A DNA stretch of 8,422 bases from Acidimicrobiia bacterium (GTDB taxonomy: Bacteria > Actinomycetota > Acidimicrobiia > IMCC26256): positions 1-8,422 of the forward strand of contig JALRDW010000043.1 in assembly GCA_023262065.1 (NCBI GenBank). Reading direction: 5' to 3'. Shown one piece after another: positions 1 through 5,398 of this stretch (the stretch's first letter is position 1; every line of letters starts with the position of its first letter). The notes below the pieces were generated by a model that was given only the letters and a program-made list of their open reading frames with translations, was not told the DNA's origin and did not search any database. Made by a program: the position numbers and the translations under genes.

Positions 1-243
1 AGTCGAGACCGTGACGATCGCGGGACGGACCGCAGGGATGAGCGTCCGGCCCGTGACCGGGACGAGTACGGCCGGGCCCGTACCGCCGGCGCACCGAAGC
101 GCGCGGGCAAGCCCGGGGCGCCGAAGCGGAAGGGCCGGGGCGCGCCGGGCGCGTCGACGAAGGACAAGGGCAAGCCGCGCTGGGCGACGAAGGGCACCGG
201 TCGATCCGGGGGCCCCGGCGGGCAGGGCGGCCGCCGAGGCTGA
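1..243 (+). CDS. 3' end of an unidentified gene: basic, low-complexity C-terminal tail
   Basis: The frame is open from the first base to a TGA at 241-243, giving about 80 residues of a protein whose start lies outside the window. The visible part begins with an Arg/Asp-rich stretch (RDRDDRGTDRRDE) and moves into Lys/Arg/Gly/Pro repeats (APKRAGKPGAPKRKGRG), ending in Gly/Arg (GGPGGQGGRRG). There is no hydrophobic core, so this is almost certainly a disordered, positively charged tail. Tails of this kind are common on RNA-binding proteins such as DEAD-box helicases, rRNA pseudouridine synthases and rRNA methyltransferases, but the catalytic part is not visible, so no function is assigned. The overlapping alternative frame that runs from position 11 to 667 is Arg-rich in a way typical of a shadow frame and cuts into the lipase gene. 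I prefer this frame because it ends just before the lipase start and shows coherent charge patterning. Confidence 0.6.
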   Translation, partial: SRDRDDRGTDRRDERPARDRDEYGRARTAGAPKRAGKPGAPKRKGRGAPGASTKDKGKPRWATKGTGRSGGPGGQGGRRG

Positions 244-255
244 CCGGCGCAGCGG

Positions 256-261
256 TACGCT
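256..261 (+). promoter_or_regulatory. Candidate -10 box (TACGCT) for a leaderless lipase mRNA
   Basis: TACGCT matches the actinobacterial TAnnnT -10 pattern and sits in the context GGTACGCTGCG. Its last base is 8 nt before the ATG at 270, so a normal start of transcription would fall on or next to the initiation codon. No Shine-Dalgarno sequence is visible in the 26 bp between the upstream stop and this ATG, which agrees with a leaderless transcript. The same GGTAnCnT pattern occurs before the peroxidase gene (4877). Inference from sequence only. Confidence 0.5.
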
Positions 262-269
262 GCGCGCCG

Positions 270-1352
270 ATGTACGGCGACCTCCTCGAGTCCCGCGAGA
301 TCCCGGGCACCATCCCCGGCTCGCGCGCGTGGTGGATCCTCGTGGACAGCGAGGACCATGCCGGACGACCGACGACCACCTCCGGCATCGTCTGCGCGCC
401 CGCGGCGTCGGGGCGGGACCGCCCGGTGGTGGTCTGGTGCCACGGCACGACGGGGATGGGGGACACCTCGGTCCCCTCGGCCCAGGCCGATCCGGCGGGC
501 GAACTCGTCACCGAGATGGAGCCGGCCGACCTCTCGGTGGTCGACCACGGCGTGCCGGGCATGACGCAGTTGCTCGCGGCAGGGATCGTGGTGGTCGCGC
601 CCGATTACCAGGGGCTCGGCACCCCGGGCTTCCACCACTACGGCGTGAGCGCGACCGGCGCCCGTGACGCACTCGCCTCGGTCGCCGCGGCCCGACGGAT
701 CGACGGGTGCGGCGCGGGTGGCCGCGTCGCCGCGCTCGGGTGGTCCGAGGGCGGGGGCGTGGCCCTCGGTGTGCCGGAACTGCCGGAGGACGCCCGCCTC
801 GGACTCGATCTGCGCGGGGTGGCGGCCTTCGCTCCCGGGGTCGCCGGGCTCGCCCTGAGCGTCGTCGGGCTCACCGGGGCCAACATCGTGGCGACCGACG
901 GTCCGGACCCGCACACGCTCATGCTCCTCGTGGTCAACGGTTGGCTCCACGACGACCTCGATCCGCTCGACCTCCTCACGCCCCCGGCGCTCGCCATGCT
1001 CGAGGCGGAGTGGAACCGCCGCACCTGCCTCGAGCTCGGAGCCCTGGCCGCCGAGCTCGAACGTCGTGAGGGTCCGCTGCTCCGCCCGGACCCGCAGCGG
1101 GTCGACCGGTGGCTGGCCCGCATGGCCGAGACCTCGGCGGGTCGCGTCGCGGCGGACACACCGGTGTGGATCGCGACCGGCACCGACGATGCGACCGTGG
1201 TGCCGGCGTTCCAGCAGGCCTACGTCGACACGGCGCGGGCCCTCGGGACGGAGGTCACGCAACGGCAGTACGAGGGTGCCGACCACGTCGGCGTCGTGTT
1301 CGCCGCGCAGGCCGATGCGTCCGCGGTGCTGCTCGACCGGCTCGACGCCTGA
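270..1352 (+). CDS. Alpha/beta hydrolase, secretory-lipase-like (LIP family)
   Basis: A 360-residue serine hydrolase expected to cleave carboxylic esters such as acylglycerols or short acyl esters; the substrate cannot be read from sequence. The fold signs are in order: a strand ending in VVVWCHGTTG (about 53-62), which supplies the oxyanion-hole region; VVVAPDYQGLGTPG (107-120); the nucleophile elbow GWSEGG with Ser159; the acid motif GTDDATVV with Asp307; and the catalytic histidine His339 in GADHVGV. The PDYQGLG motif and the layout are those of the secretory lipase group. Unlike most members, it starts directly with the fold and has no signal peptide or membrane segment, so it is probably intracellular. 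ATG 270 is the first usable start after the preceding stop. No ribosome binding site precedes it, but a -10-like box lies 8 nt upstream. Its stop faces the cupin gene with a 21-bp gap. Family call is good; the physiological role is unknown. Confidence 0.85.
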   Translation: MYGDLLESREIPGTIPGSRAWWILVDSEDHAGRPTTTSGIVCAPAASGRDRPVVVWCHGTTGMGDTSVPSAQADPAGELVTEMEPADLSVVDHGVPGMTQLLAAGIVVVAPDYQGLGTPGFHHYGVSATGARDALASVAAARRIDGCGAGGRVAALGWSEGGGVALGVPELPEDARLGLDLRGVAAFAPGVAGLALSVVGLTGANIVATDGPDPHTLMLLVVNGWLHDDLDPLDLLTPPALAMLEAEWNRRTCLELGALAAELERREGPLLRPDPQRVDRWLARMAETSAGRVAADTPVWIATGTDDATVVPAFQQAYVDTARALGTEVTQRQYEGADHVGVVFAAQADASAVLLDRLDA

Positions 1353-1373
1353 CCCCCGTCGGCCGGGTCCCGC

Positions 1374-1760
1374 TCAGCGCTCGGGGAAGACGTACTCGAC
1401 CTCGGTGAACGAGTCGACCGGGAACGCGTAGAGCAGGCGCAGCACCTCGTCGCCCGTGTTGCGCACGAAGTGAGGGGTGCCACCGGGGACGAACACGACC
1501 GAGCCGGCCTCGACCGGGTGCTCCTCGCCGTCGATGTGCACCTGCCCGCGTCCGGCGAGGAAGTAGTAGAGCTCGTGCGGGGCGTGGTGGTGGAGGGCGC
1601 CGTCGACGGTCGCGCCGGGCTCGATGTCGGCCGTGCCCGCGGTGAGGCCCGCCGTGGGGGTGCGGTCGCCCGACACCAGCGTCCGCCAGGTGACGATCTC
1701 GCCCCAGCCCTCGACCTCGAGGTCGCGCTCGTGCGCGATGTGCGCTCGGATGTCGTCCAC
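1374..1760 (-). CDS. Single-domain cupin protein
   Basis: A 128-residue small beta-barrel protein. Cupin motif 1 is seen at 57-72: His57, His59 and Glu63 in HHHAPHELYYFLAGRG. Motif 2 is at 86-101: GSVVFVPGGTPHFVRN with His97. Together these give the usual three-His/one-Glu metal site, so it should bind a divalent metal. Cupins of this size can be dioxygenases, isomerases, or small-ligand sensors and storage proteins, and nothing here picks between them. The Tyr-Tyr-Phe-Leu stretch before the turn is typical of plain cupin_2 proteins. The start is a GTG at 1758-1760, chosen because a strong ribosome binding site (GGGGAGGA) lies 10 nt upstream and no in-frame ATG is available. The gene converges with the lipase and diverges from the F420-dependent oxidoreductase. 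A functional link with that oxidoreductase through the shared promoter region is possible but unproven. Confidence 0.85.
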   Translation of the reverse strand: MDDIRAHIAHERDLEVEGWGEIVTWRTLVSGDRTPTAGLTAGTADIEPGATVDGALHHHAPHELYYFLAGRGQVHIDGEEHPVEAGSVVFVPGGTPHFVRNTGDEVLRLLYAFPVDSFTEVEYVFPER

Positions 1761-1770
1761 GGCGGCGGAG

Positions 1771-1778
1771 TCCTCCCC
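1771..1778 (-). promoter_or_regulatory. Ribosome binding site that fixes the cupin GTG start
   Basis: On the minus strand this reads GGGGAGGA, an almost perfect Shine-Dalgarno sequence with a 10-nt spacer to the GTG at 1760. It decides the start because the reading frame contains no ATG nearby. Confidence 0.65.
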
Positions 1779-1804
1779 GGGTCGCGGCGCGCCCGTCGGG
1801 ACGG

Positions 1805-1810
1805 AGCCTA
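1805..1810 (-). promoter_or_regulatory. Candidate -10 box (TAGGCT) for the cupin gene
   Basis: The minus strand reads TAGGCT here, fitting TAnnnT, 44 nt before the cupin GTG start. It shares two bases (1809-1810) with the candidate -10 of the oppositely oriented oxidoreductase. No clear -35 is visible on either side, as is usual for GC-rich actinobacterial promoters. Confidence 0.4.
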
Positions 1811-1814
1811 AGGT
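1809..1814 (+). promoter_or_regulatory. Candidate -10 box (TAAGGT) for the F420-dependent oxidoreductase
   Basis: TAAGGT fits the TAnnnT pattern and lies 41 nt before the GTG start at 1856. It is the most AT-rich spot in the 95-bp divergent intergenic region. A GGAG (1845-1848) seven bases before the start would serve as the ribosome binding site. Overlap with the divergent TAGGCT suggests the two promoters cannot both be occupied at once. Confidence 0.4.
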
Positions 1815-1855
1815 GCGCCGACCGGGCCGGGGGCCCGCGACGAACGGAGCGACGG

Positions 1856-2749
1856 GTGGCCATCGACATCGGACGGATCGGCATCTGGGCGGGGGTGCTC
1901 GACGCGCACCCGACCCGGGACGTACAGGTCGCCTGCCGGGAACTCGAGGCCATGGGCTACCCGACGCTGTGGATCCCCGAGGCGGTGGGCCGCGACCCGT
2001 TCGTGGCCGCCGGCACGCTGCTCGCGGCGACCGAGCGCCTCCGCCTCGCGACCGGGATCGCCAACATCTACGCCCGTGACCCCATGACGACGGTGGCCTG
2101 TCAGCGCACCCTCGCCGAGGCCTACCCCGGTCGGTTCCTGCTCGGCCTCGGGGTGAGTCACCATCACCTCGTGGAGCGTCTGCGCAAGCACGACTACTCG
2201 AAGCCGCTCAGCTACATGCAGGAGTACCTGCGGGCGATGGACGCGGCGATGTTCGCCGCCGTCGGCCCGGCCGAGGATCCGGGCCGGGTGATCGCCGCGC
2301 TCGGGCCGCGGATGCTCGAGACCGCGGCGGCCCAGGCCAGCGGCGCGCATCCATACCTCACCACGCCCGAGCACACGGCCCGGGCCCGGGCGACGATGGG
2401 ACCCGACGCGCTGCTCGCCCCCGAGCAGATGGTGGTGCTCGAGACCGACGCGGACGCGGCGCGCGCCATCGCCCGACAGGGCCTCGCGGTCTACCTGCGG
2501 GCACCGAACTACCAGCGCAACCTGCGCACGCTCGGGTTCGACGACTCCGACTGGGCCGATCCGAAGGCGGCGAGCGACCGCCTCGTCGATGGTCTGGTCG
2601 CGTGGGGGAGCACCGCGGCGGTGCGGGACCGGGTCGCCGAGCACCATGCGGCCGGTGCGGACCACGTGTGCGTGCAGGTGCTGCGGGCGGACCTCACCAT
2701 CCCGGTCGCGGAGTGGCGCGAACTCGCCGGGGCGCTCCTCGCCGACTGA
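1856..2749 (+). CDS. LLM-class F420-dependent oxidoreductase (TIGR03620-like)
   Basis: A 297-residue TIM-barrel protein of the bacterial luciferase-like superfamily. These enzymes use the deazaflavin coenzyme F420 (or FMN) for hydride transfer to small organic substrates in the cytoplasm. Recognisable stretches, in order, are GRIGIWAG at the first strand (6-13), GYPTLWIPEA (34-43), TGIANIYARDP (66-76), GRFLLGLGVSHHHLV (92-106), ALGPRMLE (148-155), GAHPYLTTPEHT (163-174) and the last strand HVCVQVL (270-276). The pattern with TGIANIYARDP and the AHPYLTTPEHT loop is that of the TIGR03620 subgroup, whose substrates are mostly undefined. Length is normal. The start is a GTG with GGAG seven bases upstream; the protein begins right at the first barrel strand, as in relatives. 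It is divergent from the cupin and convergent with the universal stress protein. The F420 preference is inferred from the subgroup, not seen directly. Confidence 0.88.
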   Translation: MAIDIGRIGIWAGVLDAHPTRDVQVACRELEAMGYPTLWIPEAVGRDPFVAAGTLLAATERLRLATGIANIYARDPMTTVACQRTLAEAYPGRFLLGLGVSHHHLVERLRKHDYSKPLSYMQEYLRAMDAAMFAAVGPAEDPGRVIAALGPRMLETAAAQASGAHPYLTTPEHTARARATMGPDALLAPEQMVVLETDADAARAIARQGLAVYLRAPNYQRNLRTLGFDDSDWADPKAASDRLVDGLVAWGSTAAVRDRVAEHHAAGADHVCVQVLRADLTIPVAEWRELAGALLAD

Positions 2750-2757
2750 GCGTTCCG

Positions 2758-2785
2758 GCGTCGGCCCCGCGGCGGGGACCGGTGC
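2758..2785. terminator. Hairpin between two convergent genes (candidate bidirectional terminator)
   Basis: The 39 bp between the oxidoreductase stop (2749) and the stress protein stop (2789) can fold into a stem of about 12 pairs. The core is CCCCG / CGGGG around a 3-nt CGG loop (2765-2777). It continues outward through 2758-2764 with 2779-2785, with one bulged A at 2778 and two G-U pairs. No T-tract follows on either strand, so it would act as a GC-rich, U-tract-less terminator or 3' end protector. Position between convergent genes supports the call. Confidence 0.45.
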
Positions 2786-2788
2786 GGC

Positions 2789-3250
2789 TCAGTGGGACTC
2801 GACGTCGACGATCAGCACGCAGCACGGCGCGTGGTGGGCCACGCGGTTCGCGACACTGCCCTGGAAGAATCGCTTGCGCGAGTGCATCCCGTGGTTGCCG
2901 ACGACCACGAGGTCGCCCTGCACCTCGGTCGCGAGCTCGCACAGGACGTCGGCGGGCTCACCGGCGACCGCGTGCGTCGTGACCGGGACCCCGGCCGCGG
3001 TGGCGATCGCTGCGGCGTCCCCGATCACGTGCCGGTTCTCGGCGTCGATCGCCTCGTCGAGGGCCTCGAAGTCGACGCTCGCCGCGCCGGGTGCGCTGTC
3101 GGCGATCCCGGCGGCGATGGAGGTCACGGGCTTGAAGCCGTGGGCGACGTGGAGGGTCGCCCCGAGGGCCGAGGCGAGCTCCACCGCCCGCCGCACGACC
3201 GCGAGGTCCTTCTCGGATCCGTCCGTCCCCACGACGATCGACTGGTACAT
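2789..3250 (-). CDS. Universal stress protein, UspA family, ATP-binding type
   Basis: A 153-residue cytoplasmic single-domain protein. The N-terminus MYQSIVVGTDGS with Asp10 is the classic first strand and loop. The C-terminal half carries the nucleotide loop G-2x-G-9x-G-S: Gly118, Gly121, Gly131, Ser132 within VVGNHGMHSRKRFFQGSV. The last strand is CCVLIVDV (143-150). This matches the ATP-binding (MJ0577-like) class, which dimerises and is thought to act as a nucleotide-dependent stress switch. The frame stays open far upstream, but that part is a shadow of the beta-helix gene; the canonical N-terminus fixes ATG 3248-3250. The ribosome binding site is weak (GAGCAG two bases before the ATG, or AAGGGG further up). 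It lies 65 bp downstream of the beta-helix gene on the same strand, but has its own candidate -10 and a 10-bp inverted repeat in its leader. No partner is evident. Confidence 0.92.
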   Translation of the reverse strand: MYQSIVVGTDGSEKDLAVVRRAVELASALGATLHVAHGFKPVTSIAAGIADSAPGAASVDFEALDEAIDAENRHVIGDAAAIATAAGVPVTTHAVAGEPADVLCELATEVQGDLVVVGNHGMHSRKRFFQGSVANRVAHHAPCCVLIVDVESH

Positions 3251-3273
3251 CGCTGCTCGTGCCCCTTCGCCCG

Positions 3274-3298
3274 ACCCGTCCGGTCCGCCCGGACGGGT
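3274..3298 (-). repeat. Perfect 10-bp inverted repeat in the leader of the universal stress gene
   Basis: ACCCGTCCGG (3274-3283) and CCGGACGGGT (3289-3298) are exact reverse complements around a 5-nt loop TCCGC. It sits 23 bp before the stress protein ATG and 17 bp past the stop of the upstream beta-helix gene, downstream of the candidate -10 at 3313-3318. It could be a terminator for the beta-helix transcript, an attenuating stem-loop in the usp leader, or an operator. There is no T-tract. It is a strong structure, but its role is not decided by sequence. Confidence 0.5.
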
Positions 3299-3312
3299 GG
3301 ACCCCGCAGCGG

Positions 3313-3318
3313 AGGCTA
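3313..3318 (-). promoter_or_regulatory. Candidate -10 box (TAGCCT) for the universal stress gene
   Basis: The minus strand reads GCTAGCCTCCG, with TAGCCT matching TAnnnT and identical to the candidate -10 before typA. The TAG of this box (3316-3318) is also the stop codon of the beta-helix gene. Transcription would begin near 3306, giving a leader of about 55 nt that contains the inverted repeat at 3274-3298. Confidence 0.4.
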
Positions 3319-4701
3319 GCGGGACGCGGGGCGGGCGGCGGAGAGCGCCACCGCGCCCGTCCAGTCGTTGCGGGCGACACTCGCGGTCGACCCCGGGGTC
3401 TCGATCGCGTACGCCCGGGAGTTCACGTGCACCCGGTCGCTGTTGTCGGCGATCGTCACGCCCGACCACCGGCCGACGCTCATGAGGGAGCGGTGGAGGT
3501 TCGAGCGTCGGAACTCGCCCGGGTCGAGGCTCCGGTTGCCGGTGATCGTCACGCCGGTCCGGTCCGTGGGCGAACCGTTGGTGATCTTGATCGCCAGGTG
3601 GCCGCTCGTGATCGAGTTGTCGGCGATCGTGAGCCCGGTCGCCACCGTCTGCGCGGTGCCGATGAACTGGAAGTAGCCGAGCGAACCACCGGTGCCCGAG
3701 TTCCCGGTGATCGTGACGCCGGACCATCCGTGCACCGGGGCGGGCTCGGAGTCGAACACGAAGCGCCCGACGCCGGTGAGGCTGTTGCGGCGGATCATGA
3801 GGTTCGACCCGCCGTGGATCACCATGCCGTGGCGGCTCGCGGACCGCATCACGTTGTCCTCGATGGTGACGTCCTTGAGCAGCTTGCCGCGGGTGGTCTG
3901 GCTCGCGAGGTAGATGAAGTCGCCCCACACGTTGCGGATGGTCATCCGGTCGACCCGCATGTTCGCCGCGATGTCGTCGTCGTTGTCCCCACCGATGAGG
4001 ATCCCCATCCAGTCCTCGCGGTTCGGGTCGTAGCGCCCGCCGGTCTGGGACCCGACGAGCGTGCCGTTGGTGATGCGCACGTTCGTCGCCCCGGCGGTGA
4101 AGATCATCGGGTTGCCCCACCGCTTGCGCGGGTCGAGCACGGCCCCGTTGCCGTACCGCCAGGGCGTCGTGGTGCGCTGGGTGATGGTCGCGCCGTTGAG
4201 GTCGATGGTGACGTTCGAGAGGTTGAACGCCGGGATGTCCTTCCACATGGCGGCGACGATGCCGCCGATGCCCGTCGCCTTGCGCTGCAGGATGAGGCCG
4301 TAGTCGGCCCAGTAGACGCCGTTCGGTTGGAACCGCACGGTGATGGGCGCCGCTGCGGTGGCCGCCGGGATGCTGGCGATCCACTGCTGCAGTGCGGTGG
4401 AGACCTCCACCCGGCCGGTCGCGTCGATCGAGGTGGGCACGGTGTAGACACCCGCCACGCCGACGGCCGCCGGGCGCGCCGGGGCGGGGCTCGGTGCGAC
4501 GGCGGCCACGCTGGCCGCACCACCGGCGCAGCCGACCGGCACGGACCGCGAGGCGGCCGACCATGCGGGCGGCGGATCGGTCGGGCACGGTGCCGGACCC
4601 GCGGCGTGGGCCGTCCCGGCCCCGCCGAGCGTCGAGAGGGTGATGGCGGCCGCAGTGGCGGCCACGGCGATCCGGCGGGCTCCGCTCCCGACGTTGCGCA
4701 T
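3316..4701 (-). CDS. Secreted right-handed parallel beta-helix repeat protein
   Basis: A 461-residue exported protein. Residues 1-33 form a Sec signal peptide: basic start with RR at 9-10, hydrophobic AVAATAAAITLSTLGG, then an AHA cleavage site (31-33). A Pro/Ala-rich linker with two cysteines (39, 58) follows to about residue 85. From about 163 onward come repeated rungs of the parallel beta-helix type: NVTIDLNGATI, NVRITNGTL, RMTIRNVWGDFIYL, DVTIEDNVM, NLMIRRNSL, GVTITGNSG, GLTIADNSI, GVTITGNR and GVTIADNS, with the asparagine-ladder flavour of PbH1/NosD-like folds. WSGVTI occurs twice (326, 412). Such helices bind or cleave polysaccharides (pectate-lyase/GH28 fold), but I see no identifiable catalytic set, so the activity is open. 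ATG 4701 is chosen because the signal peptide begins there and GGAG (4708-4711) lies six bases upstream. It is divergent from the peroxidase gene across a repeat-rich intergenic region. No sortase motif, membrane anchor or dockerin is visible, so it should be freely secreted. Confidence 0.85.
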   Translation of the reverse strand: MRNVGSGARRIAVAATAAAITLSTLGGAGTAHAAGPAPCPTDPPPAWSAASRSVPVGCAGGAASVAAVAPSPAPARPAAVGVAGVYTVPTSIDATGRVEVSTALQQWIASIPAATAAAPITVRFQPNGVYWADYGLILQRKATGIGGIVAAMWKDIPAFNLSNVTIDLNGATITQRTTTPWRYGNGAVLDPRKRWGNPMIFTAGATNVRITNGTLVGSQTGGRYDPNREDWMGILIGGDNDDDIAANMRVDRMTIRNVWGDFIYLASQTTRGKLLKDVTIEDNVMRSASRHGMVIHGGSNLMIRRNSLTGVGRFVFDSEPAPVHGWSGVTITGNSGTGGSLGYFQFIGTAQTVATGLTIADNSITSGHLAIKITNGSPTDRTGVTITGNRSLDPGEFRRSNLHRSLMSVGRWSGVTIADNSDRVHVNSRAYAIETPGSTASVARNDWTGAVALSAARPASR

Positions 4702-4768
4702 GGTGTGCTCCGTGTGTCCCGGCGTGGCCCTGGCCCGCCACGCTCCGTGGTCACCATCGGTCCGAGGT

Positions 4769-4780
4769 CCCGGGTCCTTG
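4769..4780. repeat. 12-bp direct repeat, copy 1 (CCCGGGTCCTTG)
   Basis: Identical to 4842-4853, with flanking bases differing on both sides, so the match is exactly 12 bp. The two copies start 73 bp apart, close to seven turns of B-DNA. It lies in the divergent region between the beta-helix gene and the peroxidase gene, 67 bp upstream of the beta-helix start codon. Could be a paired operator site; the shorter core CCCGGGTC is not rare in this window. Confidence 0.5.
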
Positions 4781-4800
4781 AGGGCGCCGCACGCGAATGA

Positions 4801-4826
4801 CCCGTACGACCCGGGTCGTCGACGGG
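4801..4826. promoter_or_regulatory. Palindrome in the divergent intergenic region (candidate operator)
   Basis: The centre ACGACCCGGGTCGT (4806-4819) is a perfect 14-bp palindrome. CCCGT (4801-4805) and ACGGG (4822-4826) extend the symmetry by five more pairs if a CG at 4820-4821 is looped out. It is located between the two 12-bp direct repeats and about midway between the beta-helix (start 4701) and peroxidase (start 4913) genes. That is a typical place for a dimeric regulator acting on both genes. No known regulator consensus is recognised. Confidence 0.4.
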
Positions 4827-4841
4827 GCAGGTCGCGGCGGG

Positions 4842-4853
4842 CCCGGGTCCTTG
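4842..4853. repeat. 12-bp direct repeat, copy 2 (CCCGGGTCCTTG)
   Basis: Exact copy of 4769-4780. This copy is framed by GGGCCC on both sides (4840-4845 and 4853-4858), which could also pair into a small hairpin. It ends 23 bp before the candidate -10 of the peroxidase gene, so a protein bound here would be near the -35 region. Confidence 0.45.
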
Positions 4854-4876
4854 GGCCCACGCCGGGTGCGCGCGGG

Positions 4877-4882
4877 TACCGT
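4877..4882 (+). promoter_or_regulatory. Candidate -10 box (TACCGT) for the peroxidase gene
   Basis: The context GGTACCGTGCG closely resembles GGTACGCTGCG before the lipase. It is 30 nt upstream of the ATG at 4913, and a good ribosome binding site (GAGGAG, 4900-4905, spacing 7) follows, so this transcript would have a short conventional leader. Confidence 0.45.
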
Positions 4883-4912
4883 GCGGCGTCCACCGACCCG
4901 AGGAGTCCCACC

Positions 4913-5398
4913 ATGCCGCTCTCCGACATCGCGCTCGCCTCCCTCGACGGATCCCCGGGCGCGCTGGGCGCGACCGACGGGAACGTCACGCTCGTCGTCA
5001 ACGTCGCGTCCCAGTGCGGCCTCACGCCGCAGTACGAGGGGCTCGTCCGACTGCACGGCGCGTACCGCGAGCGCGGGTTCACCGTGCTCGGTGTGCCGTG
5101 CAACCAGTTCCTCGAGCAGGAGCCGGGCACGCCGGAGGAGATCGCGACCTTCTGCTCGACGACCTACGGGGTCGACTTCCCCCTCACCGAGAAGATCGAG
5201 GTCAACGGGGACGGTCGGCACGCGCTCTACGAACTGCTCACGCCGGTCGCCGATGCCGAGGGGCACACCGGCGACATCCGTTGGAACTTCGAGAAGTTCC
5301 TCGTCGGCCGCGACGGCACGGTGGTCGCCCGCTTCTCGCCCGTGGTCGACCCGGAGGCCGAGGAGGTCGTGGCGGCGATCGAGGCCGCACTCGGGTAG
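4913..5398 (+). CDS. Glutathione-peroxidase-family thiol peroxidase
   Basis: A 161-residue thioredoxin-fold enzyme that reduces hydrogen peroxide and organic hydroperoxides in the cytoplasm. The peroxidatic cysteine is Cys35 in NVASQCGLTPQYEGL. The rest of the catalytic set is Gln69 in VPCNQFLEQEPGT, and Trp124 and Asn125 in WNFEKFLV. It uses Cys, not selenocysteine. Cys81 in FCSTTYGVDFPLTEKIEVNG lies where thioredoxin-dependent members have their resolving cysteine. With an actinobacterial host, which normally lacks glutathione, this makes thioredoxin the likely reductant. ATG 4913 follows GAGGAG with 7-nt spacing, and length is normal. The longer open frame upstream would run through the promoter and is not needed. 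Divergent from the beta-helix gene and 63 bp ahead of typA. Often named gpx, btuE or bsaA in other bacteria; I leave the symbol blank because the electron donor is not known. Confidence 0.92.
   Translation: MPLSDIALASLDGSPGALGATDGNVTLVVNVASQCGLTPQYEGLVRLHGAYRERGFTVLGVPCNQFLEQEPGTPEEIATFCSTTYGVDFPLTEKIEVNGDGRHALYELLTPVADAEGHTGDIRWNFEKFLVGRDGTVVARFSPVVDPEAEEVVAAIEAALG

Noticed and set aside
11..667. Plus-strand 218-codon frame overlapping the left edge and the lipase
   Set aside because: Arg/Ala/Gly-rich shadow; it overlaps the lipase N-terminal half, whose catalytic motifs are in another frame.
1351..1369. Short GACCC/GGGTC stem between the lipase and cupin stops
   Set aside because: Only five pairs with a 9-nt loop; in DNA this rich in GC that is expected by chance, so it was not called a terminator.
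1808..2665. Minus-strand open frame antisense to the F420-dependent oxidoreductase
   Set aside because: No recognisable motifs, and the sense strand encodes a full luciferase-like barrel.
2789..4741. N-terminal extension of the universal stress protein to about 650 residues
   Set aside because: The frame is open only because it shadows the beta-helix gene; the extension is Arg/His/Gly low-complexity, and the canonical stress-protein N-terminus starts at 3250.
3259..4800. Plus-strand open frame (about 513 codons) antisense to the beta-helix gene
   Set aside because: Shadow frame with Val/Asp/Arg/Gly/His bias and no ribosome binding site; the minus strand has a signal peptide and clear beta-helix repeats.
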